Shown here: positions 30,901 to 42,763 of the stretch, in pieces
Layout of the letters: each line of letters opens with the position of its first letter
Position numbering within the stretch: the first letter of the stretch is position 1
Assembly (NCBI RefSeq): GCF_052324685.1
Contig: NC_135214.1
Coordinates: forward strand, 29,304,706 to 29,368,705
Reading direction: 5' to 3'
Length of the DNA: 64,000 nt
Source: Brachyhypopomus gauderio
Taxonomy: Eukaryota; Chordata; Actinopteri; Gymnotiformes; Hypopomidae
The notes under the pieces: model-generated
What the model was told of the DNA's origin: nothing
Seen by the model: the letters and a program-made list of their open reading frames with translations, nothing else
The model's database searches: none
Program-made: the position numbers and the translations under genes

Positions 30901-33900
30901 AACAACTGCAAACATCTGTTTGTTTCGGAGCAACAGAAAAGTAATAAATGAAATGCAGGTTCAACCAACCTTGATTGAGTTCAGACGTCGCCAAACTGTC
31001 CAGCCCCGAACAGCCAATAGGTGCTGGAATGCCTTGAAGTTCAACAACGTAGGGATGTAGCTGGCTCGTGTTACACTTATTTATCCACCTTCATCTTTTC
31101 TTCTGTTCGTGGTCAAGCAACAATATATTACCATTATGACCACCACACTGTCCGCTTTGTTTAGTTCTGCGTATCTTGCTTGCAAAAAAACACATCAGAA
31201 TTCCTCACAAAGGGAACCGGACCTAATTGGGAACGAGGAATCAAAAGATTTTTGGACACGATCCCCCATCAGTGCAATATTTATCTGAACGAGCAAACTA
31301 GTTGCAGAAATCAACACTTTATCCTGGGCTTTAATATTCAGCCATTGTCTATGTTTTTGCATTTGCTTTGTTTGTGTACACACGTGCTGCACTGAATTAC
31401 CACCGACCCCCCTAATGCAACATGCACAGATGTCGTTTGGGAATAGCTACTTTCATATTCACGTGGTTATGTGGTACTGGGTGGTAGGTTTGATCCCAAA
31501 AAAACATCGTGTTTATATGCAGCAGGGTGCACTCTGCCTCTCCCATTTAGCTGATGATGTATGTGTAATGTGTATATATTCATAACTTCATCGTTTCCAG
31601 TGGCATTTTGATGTGGAAAACAGCAGCACACCAAATCTCCGAGATAATACGAAGCAGTGCAAAGTGGCATACCAATGTGGGATACGGTGACACGTGTTTC
31701 CATGGTAATTGTTCATATGACATTGCAACATCTATCTATATTTAGACACTGTGAGTGACACGGCTGCTGTCTGTCATACTCTGGAAGCTTCGTTATCTTC
31801 AGGAACTAAGACGTAGAAACACATGTGCAATTCTGGCCTCAGCTGCATATACAAGAATAATAGCGCATGTTTCTCTTTATGAAACTAAGTAGGCCTATAT
31901 AGAGAAACCCCAAATGTTCTAGTTGCGCTAAATGCTATGCATATGGTGCAGTGCTGATGTCTAAGATCAGACCTCCTGGGGAAATTCCAAATGGACTCAT
32001 GCAGTGCAACCTACTCGAATATACATGGAATTGGCCGCTAATGGCTTTCATTGGTTTCAACTGGATTCAACAGAATTGCTCCAATATCGGGGTAAAACCA
32101 GTTGGGATTCTTGCCAGTTATCAGTTATTGACACATTCGGTTGGATGCATTAGAAATTCAGTATGTGGAATCTTCTAGAATTTCCCGTTTGGTGAATATC
32201 GCAGCGCCAGTCCAGGGTGGAGAGCCTGCAGTGACACTTCTACTAGCGTGGTGTCACCATTGCCTTGCAGAGTCTGGATCTCCGAGGTGCACGATTGTCT
32301 ATCCCGAACCATTACTCCCAGCTCCGCCTGTTTATACACCTGGGGTTTTGAACCGTCCCAGCAGCAAGACTCTCTCTCTCCCTCCCCCACAGAGACCCAC
32401 ATGAAACAGGCGCGGCGCGTGATGAATGAGGCCTCAGCCTTCAGCTTCTCCCCGTGCTGGCGTCTCCGCTCAGATCCTCGCACACGCGACCGAGATGCCT
32501 AGCTCAGCGCTAATGGCTACCACTCATCGACAGATTCGTAAAATATTAATTACGATTGAGGGCGGCGTGTCGTCGAGGTATGTTTACGGCATACAAATGT
32601 GCGGTGGAGATCTGCCGGGTAATTAGATAGCGCCCCCCTGTTGTCCTTGCACCGAGGACACGGTTTAAGGCCCCCGGCCAGCGGATGATGGCTCGTTCTT
32701 CAGGGAAGAGGGTCGCGGTGCGCTGTGCACGAGCGGGGATAATATCGTGGTTGAAGGGCTCTTGGCTGATTTGAGAAGGATAATATAAATGCTGTATCTG
32801 ACCATACAATGGTAGAGCAAGTTGTCTTGTAGAAGACTATAGCCTACCTATCCTAAGAAAAAATATGAAACTAGTCCAAATAAACTAATACTAAAATGTA
32901 ATAGAATAATATTAAATATTCTAATTAGATTTAGGTTTCAGTTGGTAAGGTGGTTTAGAATTCTTATGACTTGCTATGTATTCCTGTCATACAATTTCTG
33001 CAAATGTCAGGTGATTTTTAAAAAAATGATTTGCACAGTGCTGTATTCTACACCTAATAGCGTCCTCCAGGCGGGAAATAAACAGCAACCTGTCCCTCAG
33101 GCCACAGTACCACAATTACACTTTAATTTCTCCACCCTTCTCCCTCCTCCCCTCCCCCACCCTCACCCCTCCTTCTCCTCCATTGGACACTCCTTTTCCT
33201 CTTTGATTCTTCACTGGTGTTCCCCTTCCCCCAAACGGTAAAGATCTTTGGTCTTATTTTGTCTGTCAGTCTCTTGCACATGGTCTGTCAGTTGGACTGG
33301 GTTTAATTGGCAGATGTAAGGAACTGTTGTCAATATGTACAAATTCCCCACTCGAGGTTTTCCATATGCTATGGAATAACTGGTAGTAAAGTGCTATCTC
33401 TGCTGTACAGGCTGGTGACCTCTTAAAGATCTTCTTCCAACCCAACTGGCCACTTCCTGGGTCGTAAATCATACTGGAGAAGACTTATGTCAGGATATTG
33501 AGTTATGTGTGGAACGCTGGGGGACTAATATGTTCTAGGAGTGTGTGCTGCTACTTTCTGTTCAGCAATTTCAAATTTATTTCCAGACCACAAAGAGCTG
33601 ATTTTGCACACAGAAACACAGTCTGTTGGTGCTGGATAAATGACAGAGCGCTCTTTCATTCTGATTAAACAACAATCTGTTCAGATATGCACATATCGGC
33701 CGCGCCCATCCGTCCAGAAAATCAATTAGATATATCTGTGTAGGATTTTTTAAATTCATCTGTTTCCTCATTTACTTGACGTTTGTTTCTCTATCTCAAA
33801 TTCATTCATCTCTTCTAACGTGTAATTTGAATGCAAAATCCAATTTTTGTTCACTTTGGCATTCACTGTTTGTTTGGCTTGGTAAATGTAGTGCCAGGTG

Positions 33901-36180
33901 CCCTGATAAATCCCCACTCTTTAGCTGGAGAGCCTGGCTCTTTAAGGTTCACCCATAGTCCATTGCTCCCTGCCTCTTTGGTAGATTGAGCAAAAAAAAA
34001 AAAAAAAAAAAATCCCAGTTATTTTACCATTTGAATTGCTGGCTCCGTTTTTTTTCCCCGTAGGGCATACGTTCTTGTTGCTTGCAGGGTGACAGATTTG
34101 CATTAGCTAATGAATGTTCCTTGGCAGTATGTCCTTCTCTGGCAAACATGTAGAACCTTTCAGAAATGAATTCTGCAAATTTTAAAATGTGAAAAAACAA
34201 AATTTAGCCCCCGACCTTCAGTCAGAAAGAATCTTCATGTGTCGCTGTCAGGATTGGGCCTTCAAAATAATTGTCTTGGGACACTGTAAAAAAAAAAACC
34301 TTTTTACATTTTACATTATGCATGTGTGGGAAAAAAAACAAGACCCATGTATTACCCAAGCCGTAGACTAATATCTGCTGCCTTATACTCTGGGCCATGA
34401 AGAAAAATATGAAACAATTGGTCAATTTGTCATAGTGGAGAGTTTTGTGTGGTGTTTCTCCACTTCGGGTAATTGGAAGGAGAGGTCAGGCATCTCCTTT
34501 CGAGCCTGCGGGACTTAATCCACAACCTTGCACTCGTTTTAGCGCCATCTCCTTTTATCTGGAGACCCCGCCTGCGTCAACCTTCTGATCACCCCACTCT
34601 CATACGTCAGTAACTGCCATCTCTCCGGGTCCATCTGAGAGCCACTCTGCTGGAGGCATTGTTGCTTTCGCGCCCGTAATTGCTTGTCAAATCTCATGGT
34701 GTCAGATGCTTCGCGGCAGCGTTTATTAAGGGTCTCCAGTGAAGACGTGCCCTGCGCTCATGACCCCTCTTGCCCTCTCTCCCTGTCTCCCTCCTTCTGT
34801 TCTGCCCTCTTTCCTTCCCCTCACTCCCTCTGTCCCTCAGTCACTCTGCCCCCCCCCCCCCCCCTTTAATGGCGGGTCGAGGCGTTTCAGGATCGACACC
34901 TACAGCCGGAGGAGAATAACACAGTTTTGACTAATGGAACCTGTAGAGTAAATGTGGTGTATGTGCTTGTGTTCATGCACATGTGGTGCGTTCTGGTTGA
35001 CTCAGTGAAAGCCAGACGCTCTTAAGTGCCTTAAGGGACCATTTTTGCGAGCGCTGAATTTCGGTGCACAGGCTCGGCGCTGAATACGAACCAATCGAGC
35101 TGAAAACAATTGCATCTCTTATGCATGAAGGCGCCGTAGAGCTCAAAGACTACGAGGAAAGTTCGCACAAAGCGCTCAAGGTCGCGCCGAGGTCGATGGT
35201 ACACACAGTAAACAAACTGACGAGAAACCCCCCCCCCCCCCCCCCCCCCACCCAAAAGCCTCTGGATGCAGAGAGCCTTGTGAGGACATCTGTTACATGC
35301 ACTCTTTCCCCTCTGCTCGGCTCCGGCTCTGACTTCCACACGCTCTCTCTCCCATGGAGCAATAAATTAGTAATGAGCGCATTGTTAAAATTCATGTCGG
35401 CCTCCCCGTGTGCCACAGTCACTCTGGAACTTCATGCGCCCTAACGCCCATTAATACACCCACCTCCGCTGCCAATTACGCTTTAATCAAGGTGCACAAA
35501 TGCCCTCGAGGAAGGCCCGTGGAAATACGGCCAAGGCCGCTACTAAGGTGGGGGGGAGGAGGGGAGGGGGCGGGGAGTTGGCCCCGCATGTGTCTTGATC
35601 GTCCTCCGTGATTGGCCCATCTTCCTCCATCTCCATCACCACGCAGTTCAGCACCAGGAGCCAACATTAAATTATAATTTGCCGCGTGGCATTCTGCGGG
35701 GTGCTGTGGGAGGGAACGGCGGCATGTTTCGGTGAGCGCCTTTGCCAGGGAGCGCGTCAGGCTTTTGTGCTGGCCACCTACAGCCTTCCACCATCTTTCC
35801 AAAGCAAGCCAAATCTTCACCTTTGGTCTTCTCATTCCAGCCTCTGCATTTTGCCTCCTCAAATCAAAGGTATCGCAGGAGCCAATGCTCGCGTGTGATT
35901 GGTTAAAAACGGTTTAATACGTCCAAGTTTTCAGGAACAGATTTGCATATAGAGCCAAAGTGTTGTTACATCAGGCCACAGGTTCGTAAAATGGAGAGGC
36001 AAAGTTATGTGATTGGATGATTACTGGCCATCTGTGCTGCGAGGCCTGCCAGCAGAGCTCCAGGTTAATGTGGGGTACTCTTCACTGTAATAGGCAGTAA
36101 GGTTATGGGGCTTGACGAATGCTAATGCTAGTCAGTGGGCAAAGACTGAGGGAAGGTGATTTACCTCAGCCTATTGAGCC
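30900..36180. other. Intergenic region, porcn to pdzd4, proximal half
   Basis: No gene was recognised. Mostly AT-rich DNA is broken by patches of balanced composition and unusual complexity near 32400-32620, 34500-34760, 34985-35220 and 35340-35560. These patches look like conserved non-coding elements but have no splice or family signals. Poly-C runs occur near 34849-34864 and 35230-35249. Confidence 0.5.
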
Positions 36181-36219
36181 ACCAAGCATTCTGACCTACC
36201 AAGTCACCTTTTTACACAT

Positions 36220-36220
<1 letters not shown>

Positions 36221-36290
<70 letters not shown>
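36221..36290. repeat. (GT)n microsatellite
   Basis: About 35 uninterrupted GT units. A related (CA)n tract with GC interruptions follows at 36786-36847. Confidence 0.95.
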
Positions 36291-36291
<1 letters not shown>

Positions 36292-36847
36292 CGTGAGCCT
36301 GTGTTTAGTGTCCTCTTGGCACATGTTTTATTCATGGTAGTAGTGATACAAGTCTGGCTTGTAATTTTCTCATAAAAGACTACAGCAGCAGCACAGTGTG
36401 AATTAGGCAAGTGCTTTTTGATTAATTAGCAGTACATTCGGATATACATATATTACCCATATATTACCTGCACATTTCAGTGCATAAAATCAATTCTTTT
36501 AAACCAATGCTTTCTTATTGCAGGATTCTTGGTTTTCATGCCAAAAGGGCCCTGTGCACTAACCATGTGCGGTAAGAATGGCACTAATGTCTTTCCGTTT
36601 AAATCGCAGTATTCCTGTCCTATGCACTCCTGCGCTAGAACAATTTCTGCTGTTGTCAGAGCAACCGAGGATGCAGGAGGAGTGTATGTTGGGAAGGGTG
36701 CTTCTGACATAGCTAGGTTACGTTCCAGGTATGACAGCAGGTTGAAGCTATATGGTTACAGCTATATACACCCATATACAGGATGAACACACACACACAC
36801 ACGCACACACACATGCACACACACACACACACACACACGCACACACA

Positions 36848-37904
36848 ATGTCTTTTGTCTCTTTTTTTACTGCAATCGAACATGATGCGAATCATAATGT
36901 AATATATAAATAGCTGTTTAAAACAAAACACTGATAAGGCTGTGGAACAGAACCTGCTTTCACTTTAATGATCTGTATATTTTTACATTGCTGCAGAGAA
37001 TTTAACTGTCATGGAAAGTTCCAGCAACCCATATCAAATACCACCACCGAAAAAACAAACAAAACCCCCTCAACAAACCGGCCACCCAACAATCTCACAA
37101 ACTGCACCGTGAAAGCTGTGAAAATGAACAAAATTATAGCGAATTTATGGCACTATAAAGTCGAGGAATATCAGAAAAATCAATATACTGTGATGTTTCA
37201 TATCAAAGGAGGCAGCGCCGGTGAGAACACCGGAGATAAGATGAGATGAACAAGATAGAGGCGAGGGAGAGAGAGAGCGACTGAGGGAGAGAGAAAGCGA
37301 CTGAGGGAGAGAGAGAGAGAGAGAGCACGTCGCAGGCTTAGCGTGATAATCAGAGTCCCCCGCGCAGAGATGCCGCGGCTGGCCGGGGAAGACGATGTGC
37401 GTGGGACTACCCAGAGTGCCGTGGGGCAGAGAGGTGGAGGGAGATAACAAGTTATCTGCATTTCACACCGGGACACCATCACATCTAATTTAGTGCCACT
37501 GTACAGGCTGCCATGTGTGTGACAGGGTGCAGGTTTTGCGCTGAAGGTCTGGGTGAATAATACCCCTGTTTATCGCCGAGGTGAGGGACGCTAGCTGTTC
37601 CCACATCTGGTGCTACAATGTGTTACTCATTTGCCATCAGTGCAGCTTTTCGGGCCGATATAAAAATATGCAAGCGTGCATTTGTGTTATTTCATTTGTG
37701 TCTGGGTAGAGAGGTTCATTAGTTGCTGTCTTTGGCATGGGTGAGTCTGCAGGTCTGGTACGTGTGGTGATAAACTAGATGCGTGATACATATTCCAGTG
37801 TCCCAGGAGCTGACATCACATTCTGGCACACAGGAAGCAACAAAGAGTTGGGAGTGTTGAGCTGATGCACAGGTGATGGATAGAGTGGGAGAGGAAGAGC
37901 GGAG

Positions 37905-37948
<44 letters not shown>

Positions 37949-38165
37949 ATAGAGCAAGCAGTAAATGAGGGGATAGCAAAAAGATGTAGGAGGAGGTGAG
38001 AGAGAGAGAGAGAGAGCAGTAAATGAAGGGATAGCAGAAAGATGGAGGAAGTAAGAGAAGGAGGGTGAGAGAGTAAGGGAGGGAGGGAGGGAGGGAGGGA
38101 GAGAGCGGTAAACGAGGGGATGGCAAAAAGATATAGGAGGGAGGGAGAGAGGGAGGGAGAGATCT
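36848..38165. other. Intergenic region, porcn to pdzd4, distal half
   Basis: No gene seen. Purine-rich simple repeats dominate: GA tracts near 37258-37326, (GT)n at 37907-37945, and GA/GGGA tracts at 37998-38165. The long minus-strand frames across 37.7-38.5 kb are made of these repeats. Confidence 0.6.
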
Positions 38166-38199
38166 GGGCGAGGGGCTGGTATTGGCTCGTGCTGCGGTG

Positions 38200-39130
38200 T
38201 GCAGGAGGAGAGAGGGAGCTGGTGTTGTAGAGAAGGTGTCGGGCGCGTGCAGTGGTCCACATCCTCTCACTTTCTATCGCTGAGCAGCCCTGCCTGCCTC
38301 CGTCCCCGCACACGCGCACCACCCCCAACACACACACACACACGCACACACACACACGCGTGCGGCCGCTGGTGCTCCAGTGTAGCCTGAGGGGACTGTT
38401 GTGTGGATTACTGCCGGACCGTCTCAGCACCGGGCTCTGGCGAGAGCCGCTATGCTCAGATCGCCTGAAAGACACGGCTAAACTGGATTACGTCCCAGAT
38501 CCCCACCGGGTGGAGAAGGGGAGGACAGAAAGGAAAGGTGGAGCGTCTTTGCCGGGTGGCTTTCGTGGTTTTCTTGGAAGCAGCCGGCTGTCTCGCTCAT
38601 GGGGAAACGCTGGCGCCTTTGGCCCCGGACCCGGATTTGTAAGCACCTGACGGAATATCCACTCCCGCCGCCTGCACCTCGTTCGTTCACCAGGAAACCG
38701 TAACCGTAACCGCCTCTCATCCGGACACCCATCACGTTGTTCTTCCTCAACCCGCCTCGTCGAATCATGCTTTCTGAAAAACGATCACATGCCGGACGGC
38801 GTAACGCACTCGATGTTGGAAGCTTGTTAGGAGTTCGTCTCGGCGCGGTGCGGATAGGGGCAGAGAGAGAGGGGGGGAGATAGATAGATAGACGGAGAGG
38901 GGGAGGGAGCGAGAGAGAAGCGGCCGGGGAGGGAGGGGAGCGTTGGGAGACGGGTTCAGACGCGCTCTGACAGGTGCAGTCAGTCACGCAGACTCTGGCA
39001 TGCGCAGCACGGTTAAGAGCGAGGAGAGCGGATCTGACGCCATCGGCGAATGACAGGACGCATCATCTGAGGACCTCGCAGGGTGGAGATAAAGACTCCT
39101 TCCCACTTGCGGCGGAGAAGTGATTAAGAA
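38200..39130 (+). promoter_or_regulatory. pdzd4: Candidate pdzd4 promoter / untranslated first exon
   Basis: This is a CpG-rich, non-repetitive block (roughly 38240-39060) 1-2 kb before the pdzd4 start codon, with (CA)n at 38329-38357 and GA-rich DNA at 38855-38945. A possible donor (GGATTT then GTAAGC) lies near 38640. A plausible acceptor (CCTTGGACCTCAG) lies near 40008 upstream of the ATG exon. Position and composition are the only support. Confidence 0.35.
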
Positions 39131-39943
39131 CTTATTCATGTTTTGAAGGAAGGTTAACGAGAGAGAAGATGAGCGCTGACAAATACGCTTATGGAAAATA
39201 CGCGTGTACGTGCTTCTATTTTGATGCAACGGTCCAAAAAAAAAAAACCCCCACAAGTCCCCAAACCAGCCAGTGTATCTGTGCATTTTATTCTTGCTGG
39301 GCTAGAAGAATGAAGGTGTACTCAACAGGTACTCCACTATTCCACTGAGAGCTTGCAGGAGGATTGAGACAACCTTAGACAACCTGCCATAAAGCACCAT
39401 GCATGAATATGTGAAAGAAATACAATGCATGAGGGAGGGCAATGCGTTTGCTAATAATAGCACAATGGTACCATAAGTAGGAGTGGGAAGGAGTAATCTC
39501 ACTGGGGGACTGGGTGCTAAACATATATTACTCACTGTCTCTGTGCCTCCTTTTTTTAATTAAATCGTTTGATTATGAAGCCTTGTAACCAAGCGAATTC
39601 ACAAGGGGCTCCAGACATCTGCATGCAGAATGCACAGCCGCAATCTCTTTTATATTGCTGTGAATGTATAATTCAACATCAAGACTTCATTTCAAGAAAA
39701 CAAGAATCTGCTATTCCGTCATCTGCCGTGCTGACATGCTGTAGATTGTAATACAACACAAGAGTACGTAAGCACATCGTAAATGCAACTTGTGCCGTGA
39801 AGTGAAACTCGTGCACATTAAAGCCACTACTTTTGTACGCCGAGACAACCGATCGACTCGCTGTCGGTCGTCTCTGGGAGCGTTGTCGTTTCCTGCCTTG
39901 TGGCCCTGCGCTCGAGAGAGGAGCAGCACCCCGAAGGCGGAAC

Positions 39944-39970
39944 CCCCCCCCCCCCCCCCCCCCCCCCCCC
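39944..39970. repeat. Poly-C tract followed by TTTAATGG
   Basis: About 27 C run directly into TTTAATGG, 150 bp upstream of the pdzd4 ATG. The same junction (poly-C then TTTAATGG) occurs near 34850-34872. Confidence 0.9.
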
Positions 39971-40121
39971 TTTAATGGGAAGTGGACTCTTATCCTTGGA
40001 CCTCAGAGTGTCATCTCTGTAATTGGACCACGGGGGCGCCAAGCCCCGTCGCTGTTTCCGTTTTTTCCGTTTGGAACCGACGTGCACGGGAGGGAGGGCT
40101 GACCTTTGACCTGGAGCCAGG

Positions 40122-41530
40122 ATGGGCTGCAACATGTGCGTGGTGAACCGTCCTGAGGAGCAATACAGGATCATGTTCCAGGTGAGAGCGCACGCACGCC
40201 ACACGCCGCTGTGTCACCACGTCCTGGTTCTGAGGTCGAGGAGTGTGAAATCCACTCGATTGAGCTTCTCAAGGGAAGCTTATTCCAAAAGGAACCTTAA
40301 AAAGCAGGTGAAGCAGGTTGATGATGCTGTGGTTGGTTCCACACAAGCTCCAGTCCCTAGGTGTTACATCTTCTGGGCTTGATTGGGTTTCTCCCCTGGG
40401 CTTCTCCTTGGGTTCTAACTGCCATGTCTTCTAGCCTTGATATGCCAAACTGAAACACTTAGACATTCCCATCACACTAGGATTAGACAGATGTTAAGGG
40501 CTAAGAATGAACATGCTTATCAAATGTTCCTCTACAAAAAAGGGTGCTTTTTTCACATACTGCTTTCATTTTTCCACACATCGTTTTCTTACCTCTGTAA
40601 AGTCTTCCACTCTAGTCTAAAATATGTGTTTCGAACAGGTAACCGGAGAGCCGCGCACTTTGCACTTTGAAGCGAGTTGTTTTGGCACTGCGCGAGTTCT
40701 CTGATTTGGAGGTTTCTTTTGAAGGAGCAATTTGCACTCTTCGCCAGACCTGGGTGTTCTGGTGGAATAGGTCGTGCTGGATGTAATTTGAGAGGGATCT
40801 GCTTCTTGATCTCGGCAATCTTGGTGCAATTTCAAGAGCTTCTCATCTAACCTCCCCCCTCTCTCCACACTGCCCAGAGGGCTCCAGGGGCTTCGGCTCT
40901 CTAACTAGCTTCTTTACCCCTGAAACGTTGGACCCTCAGTGGGTGAGCCCACTTAAAATGCCAGGAAGAGGGGCTCGGAGACCCCTTAACTCTCGCCAGC
41001 CAAGCGGTAAGAGTGCGCGGGCGCGTTTGGAAGGGCAGAAGTGTCGTAATACTGCTCTGATGTGAGAGTGAGAGAGTGATGTCTCGCCGCGTCTCGTGGG
41101 CGTGTCCTGGGTTGTTTCCTTGGTGTCTCATTTTCACGTGTCTAGTCACGCTTCCATTCCAGCCCGGATCCACGGACACAGCACTCACCGGGCCGGTCAT
41201 ATCAGGTCTTTTACTTGACACAATTTCGCCAGCTTGATCGGGTGTGAAAAACAAACACAACACACAATCTGACAGACAAAGCAAACATTTTTTTTCTAGC
41301 ACTAAATGCTTTAATAAATCAGCTGTGCTGTATGCCGTGGTAGACGGCCTCGTAATTCTTCGGGCTCGGGATCCATTACGTGCAGCTCCATTACGAAGGG
41401 GTGCACAAGGCACGACAAGCCACAGCGCTCAGGGAGACAGAGACATTTCTAGCTTCTCCCCTTTTCATTTCCTCTACTGATATCCATCAGTGACACAAGC
41501 TGGTGAGCACACACTACATGGAGATCACTC

Positions 41531-41568
<38 letters not shown>

Positions 41569-42079
41569 TTATGTGAGTGGTGTTTGCTCTTCTTCCTGAC
41601 ACCCTGTGGTATACAGTGATGAGGAGCTCCAGAAGCTGACATGCTCCAGTGGAGTCAGGGCTTCAGCGTTATTGGCATAGGCACGACCTTTTAGCACTCT
41701 GTGGCATTATTTCCCAGGCGCCCCCAGCAGTGACGCCAGGTCGCCGTAGCTGATGACGAGGCGGACCTCATTCGTTTAGCCGAGCCATCCTCAGGCGGTA
41801 ATAAACTCAGCTAATTGCTGCTAAGCCGGTGGCGAGCATTACATGAGCTTGTCCCCACCCAAATCCCTTCAATGGAGGTTGAATGCTGAGCTGCTTCAAA
41901 ACGTGTCTGTAAATATGCTGTAAATATGCTGTTACTTTAGCTAATCCTTCCTGCTACCCACCCCTTCCATGTCTGGTGGGTCTCCCTCCCTCTCTCCATC
42001 TCTCTCTCCCTCTCTGTCTTTCTATCCCTTTCTCTCTCCCTCTCTGTCTCTCTCTCTCTGTCTCTCTATGTCTCTCAAT

Positions 42080-42128
<49 letters not shown>

Positions 42129-42725
42129 CTCTTCTCCCTCTCTCCGTCCCTCTCTCTCTCCTCCTCTCCCTCTCCCTCTCTCTCTCCCCCTCTCCTCCCT
42201 TCCCCAACAACAAATTCTGTCAAATGCGTCTCCCAGGGATGCGGTTGCCACGGCAACTGTGGTAATTAAGCAAGACCTGTATGTCTTTCGCACCATAGCG
42301 CTCAGACAGAGGCTCGGTAGTGAACATCCACCCGTGCACACCCCCACCCATCCACCCCAACTCGTACACACACGTTTTACAAAGTGCAGGAAGCAAACAT
42401 GTTCAACTTAGAGAGAAATATTTACTGCGGACCCTGCAGGAGACTCTTCCCTTGGGCACGTGTGAACGCCAGGATAGAGTCTCCAGCACCAGAGCCCTGT
42501 GGACTAAAAAAAGAGAGGAAACAGGGGGAATGATTCACATTGACATTTGGGTAGCAGTAACCTTTCCTTGGGCCCTCCTTCCTTCTCCAACACAAGGTCT
42601 CGCTGGCCCGGCCCACCTGGGCTTCAGACGCTTAAATAAAGAGCAGATTGGCAGGTTCACGTGTCTCAAGAACAGACACGGCACAGAAGTGCTGATGGAA
42701 CCTGCCGATTAATGGAGGTTAAGGT

Positions 42726-42763
<38 letters not shown>

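Noticed and set aside
35640-35670. RE1/NRSF silencer (TTCAGCACCAGGAGCC)
   Set aside because: Only the left half-site fits. The right half (GGACAGCGCC) is absent, so it is not claimed.
38418-38450. RE1-like CTCAGCACCGGGCTCTGG upstream of pdzd4
   Set aside because: The second half does not match the consensus at key positions.
37719-38475. Long minus-strand frames (183, 161, 219 codons) rich in Ser/Leu/Pro/His
   Set aside because: They translate (GA)n, (GGGA)n and (GT)n repeats in overlapping frames, with no conserved motif.
41954-42371. Frames rich in Arg-Glu or Ser-Leu
   Set aside because: These are products of a pyrimidine/purine tract in a pdzd4 intron.
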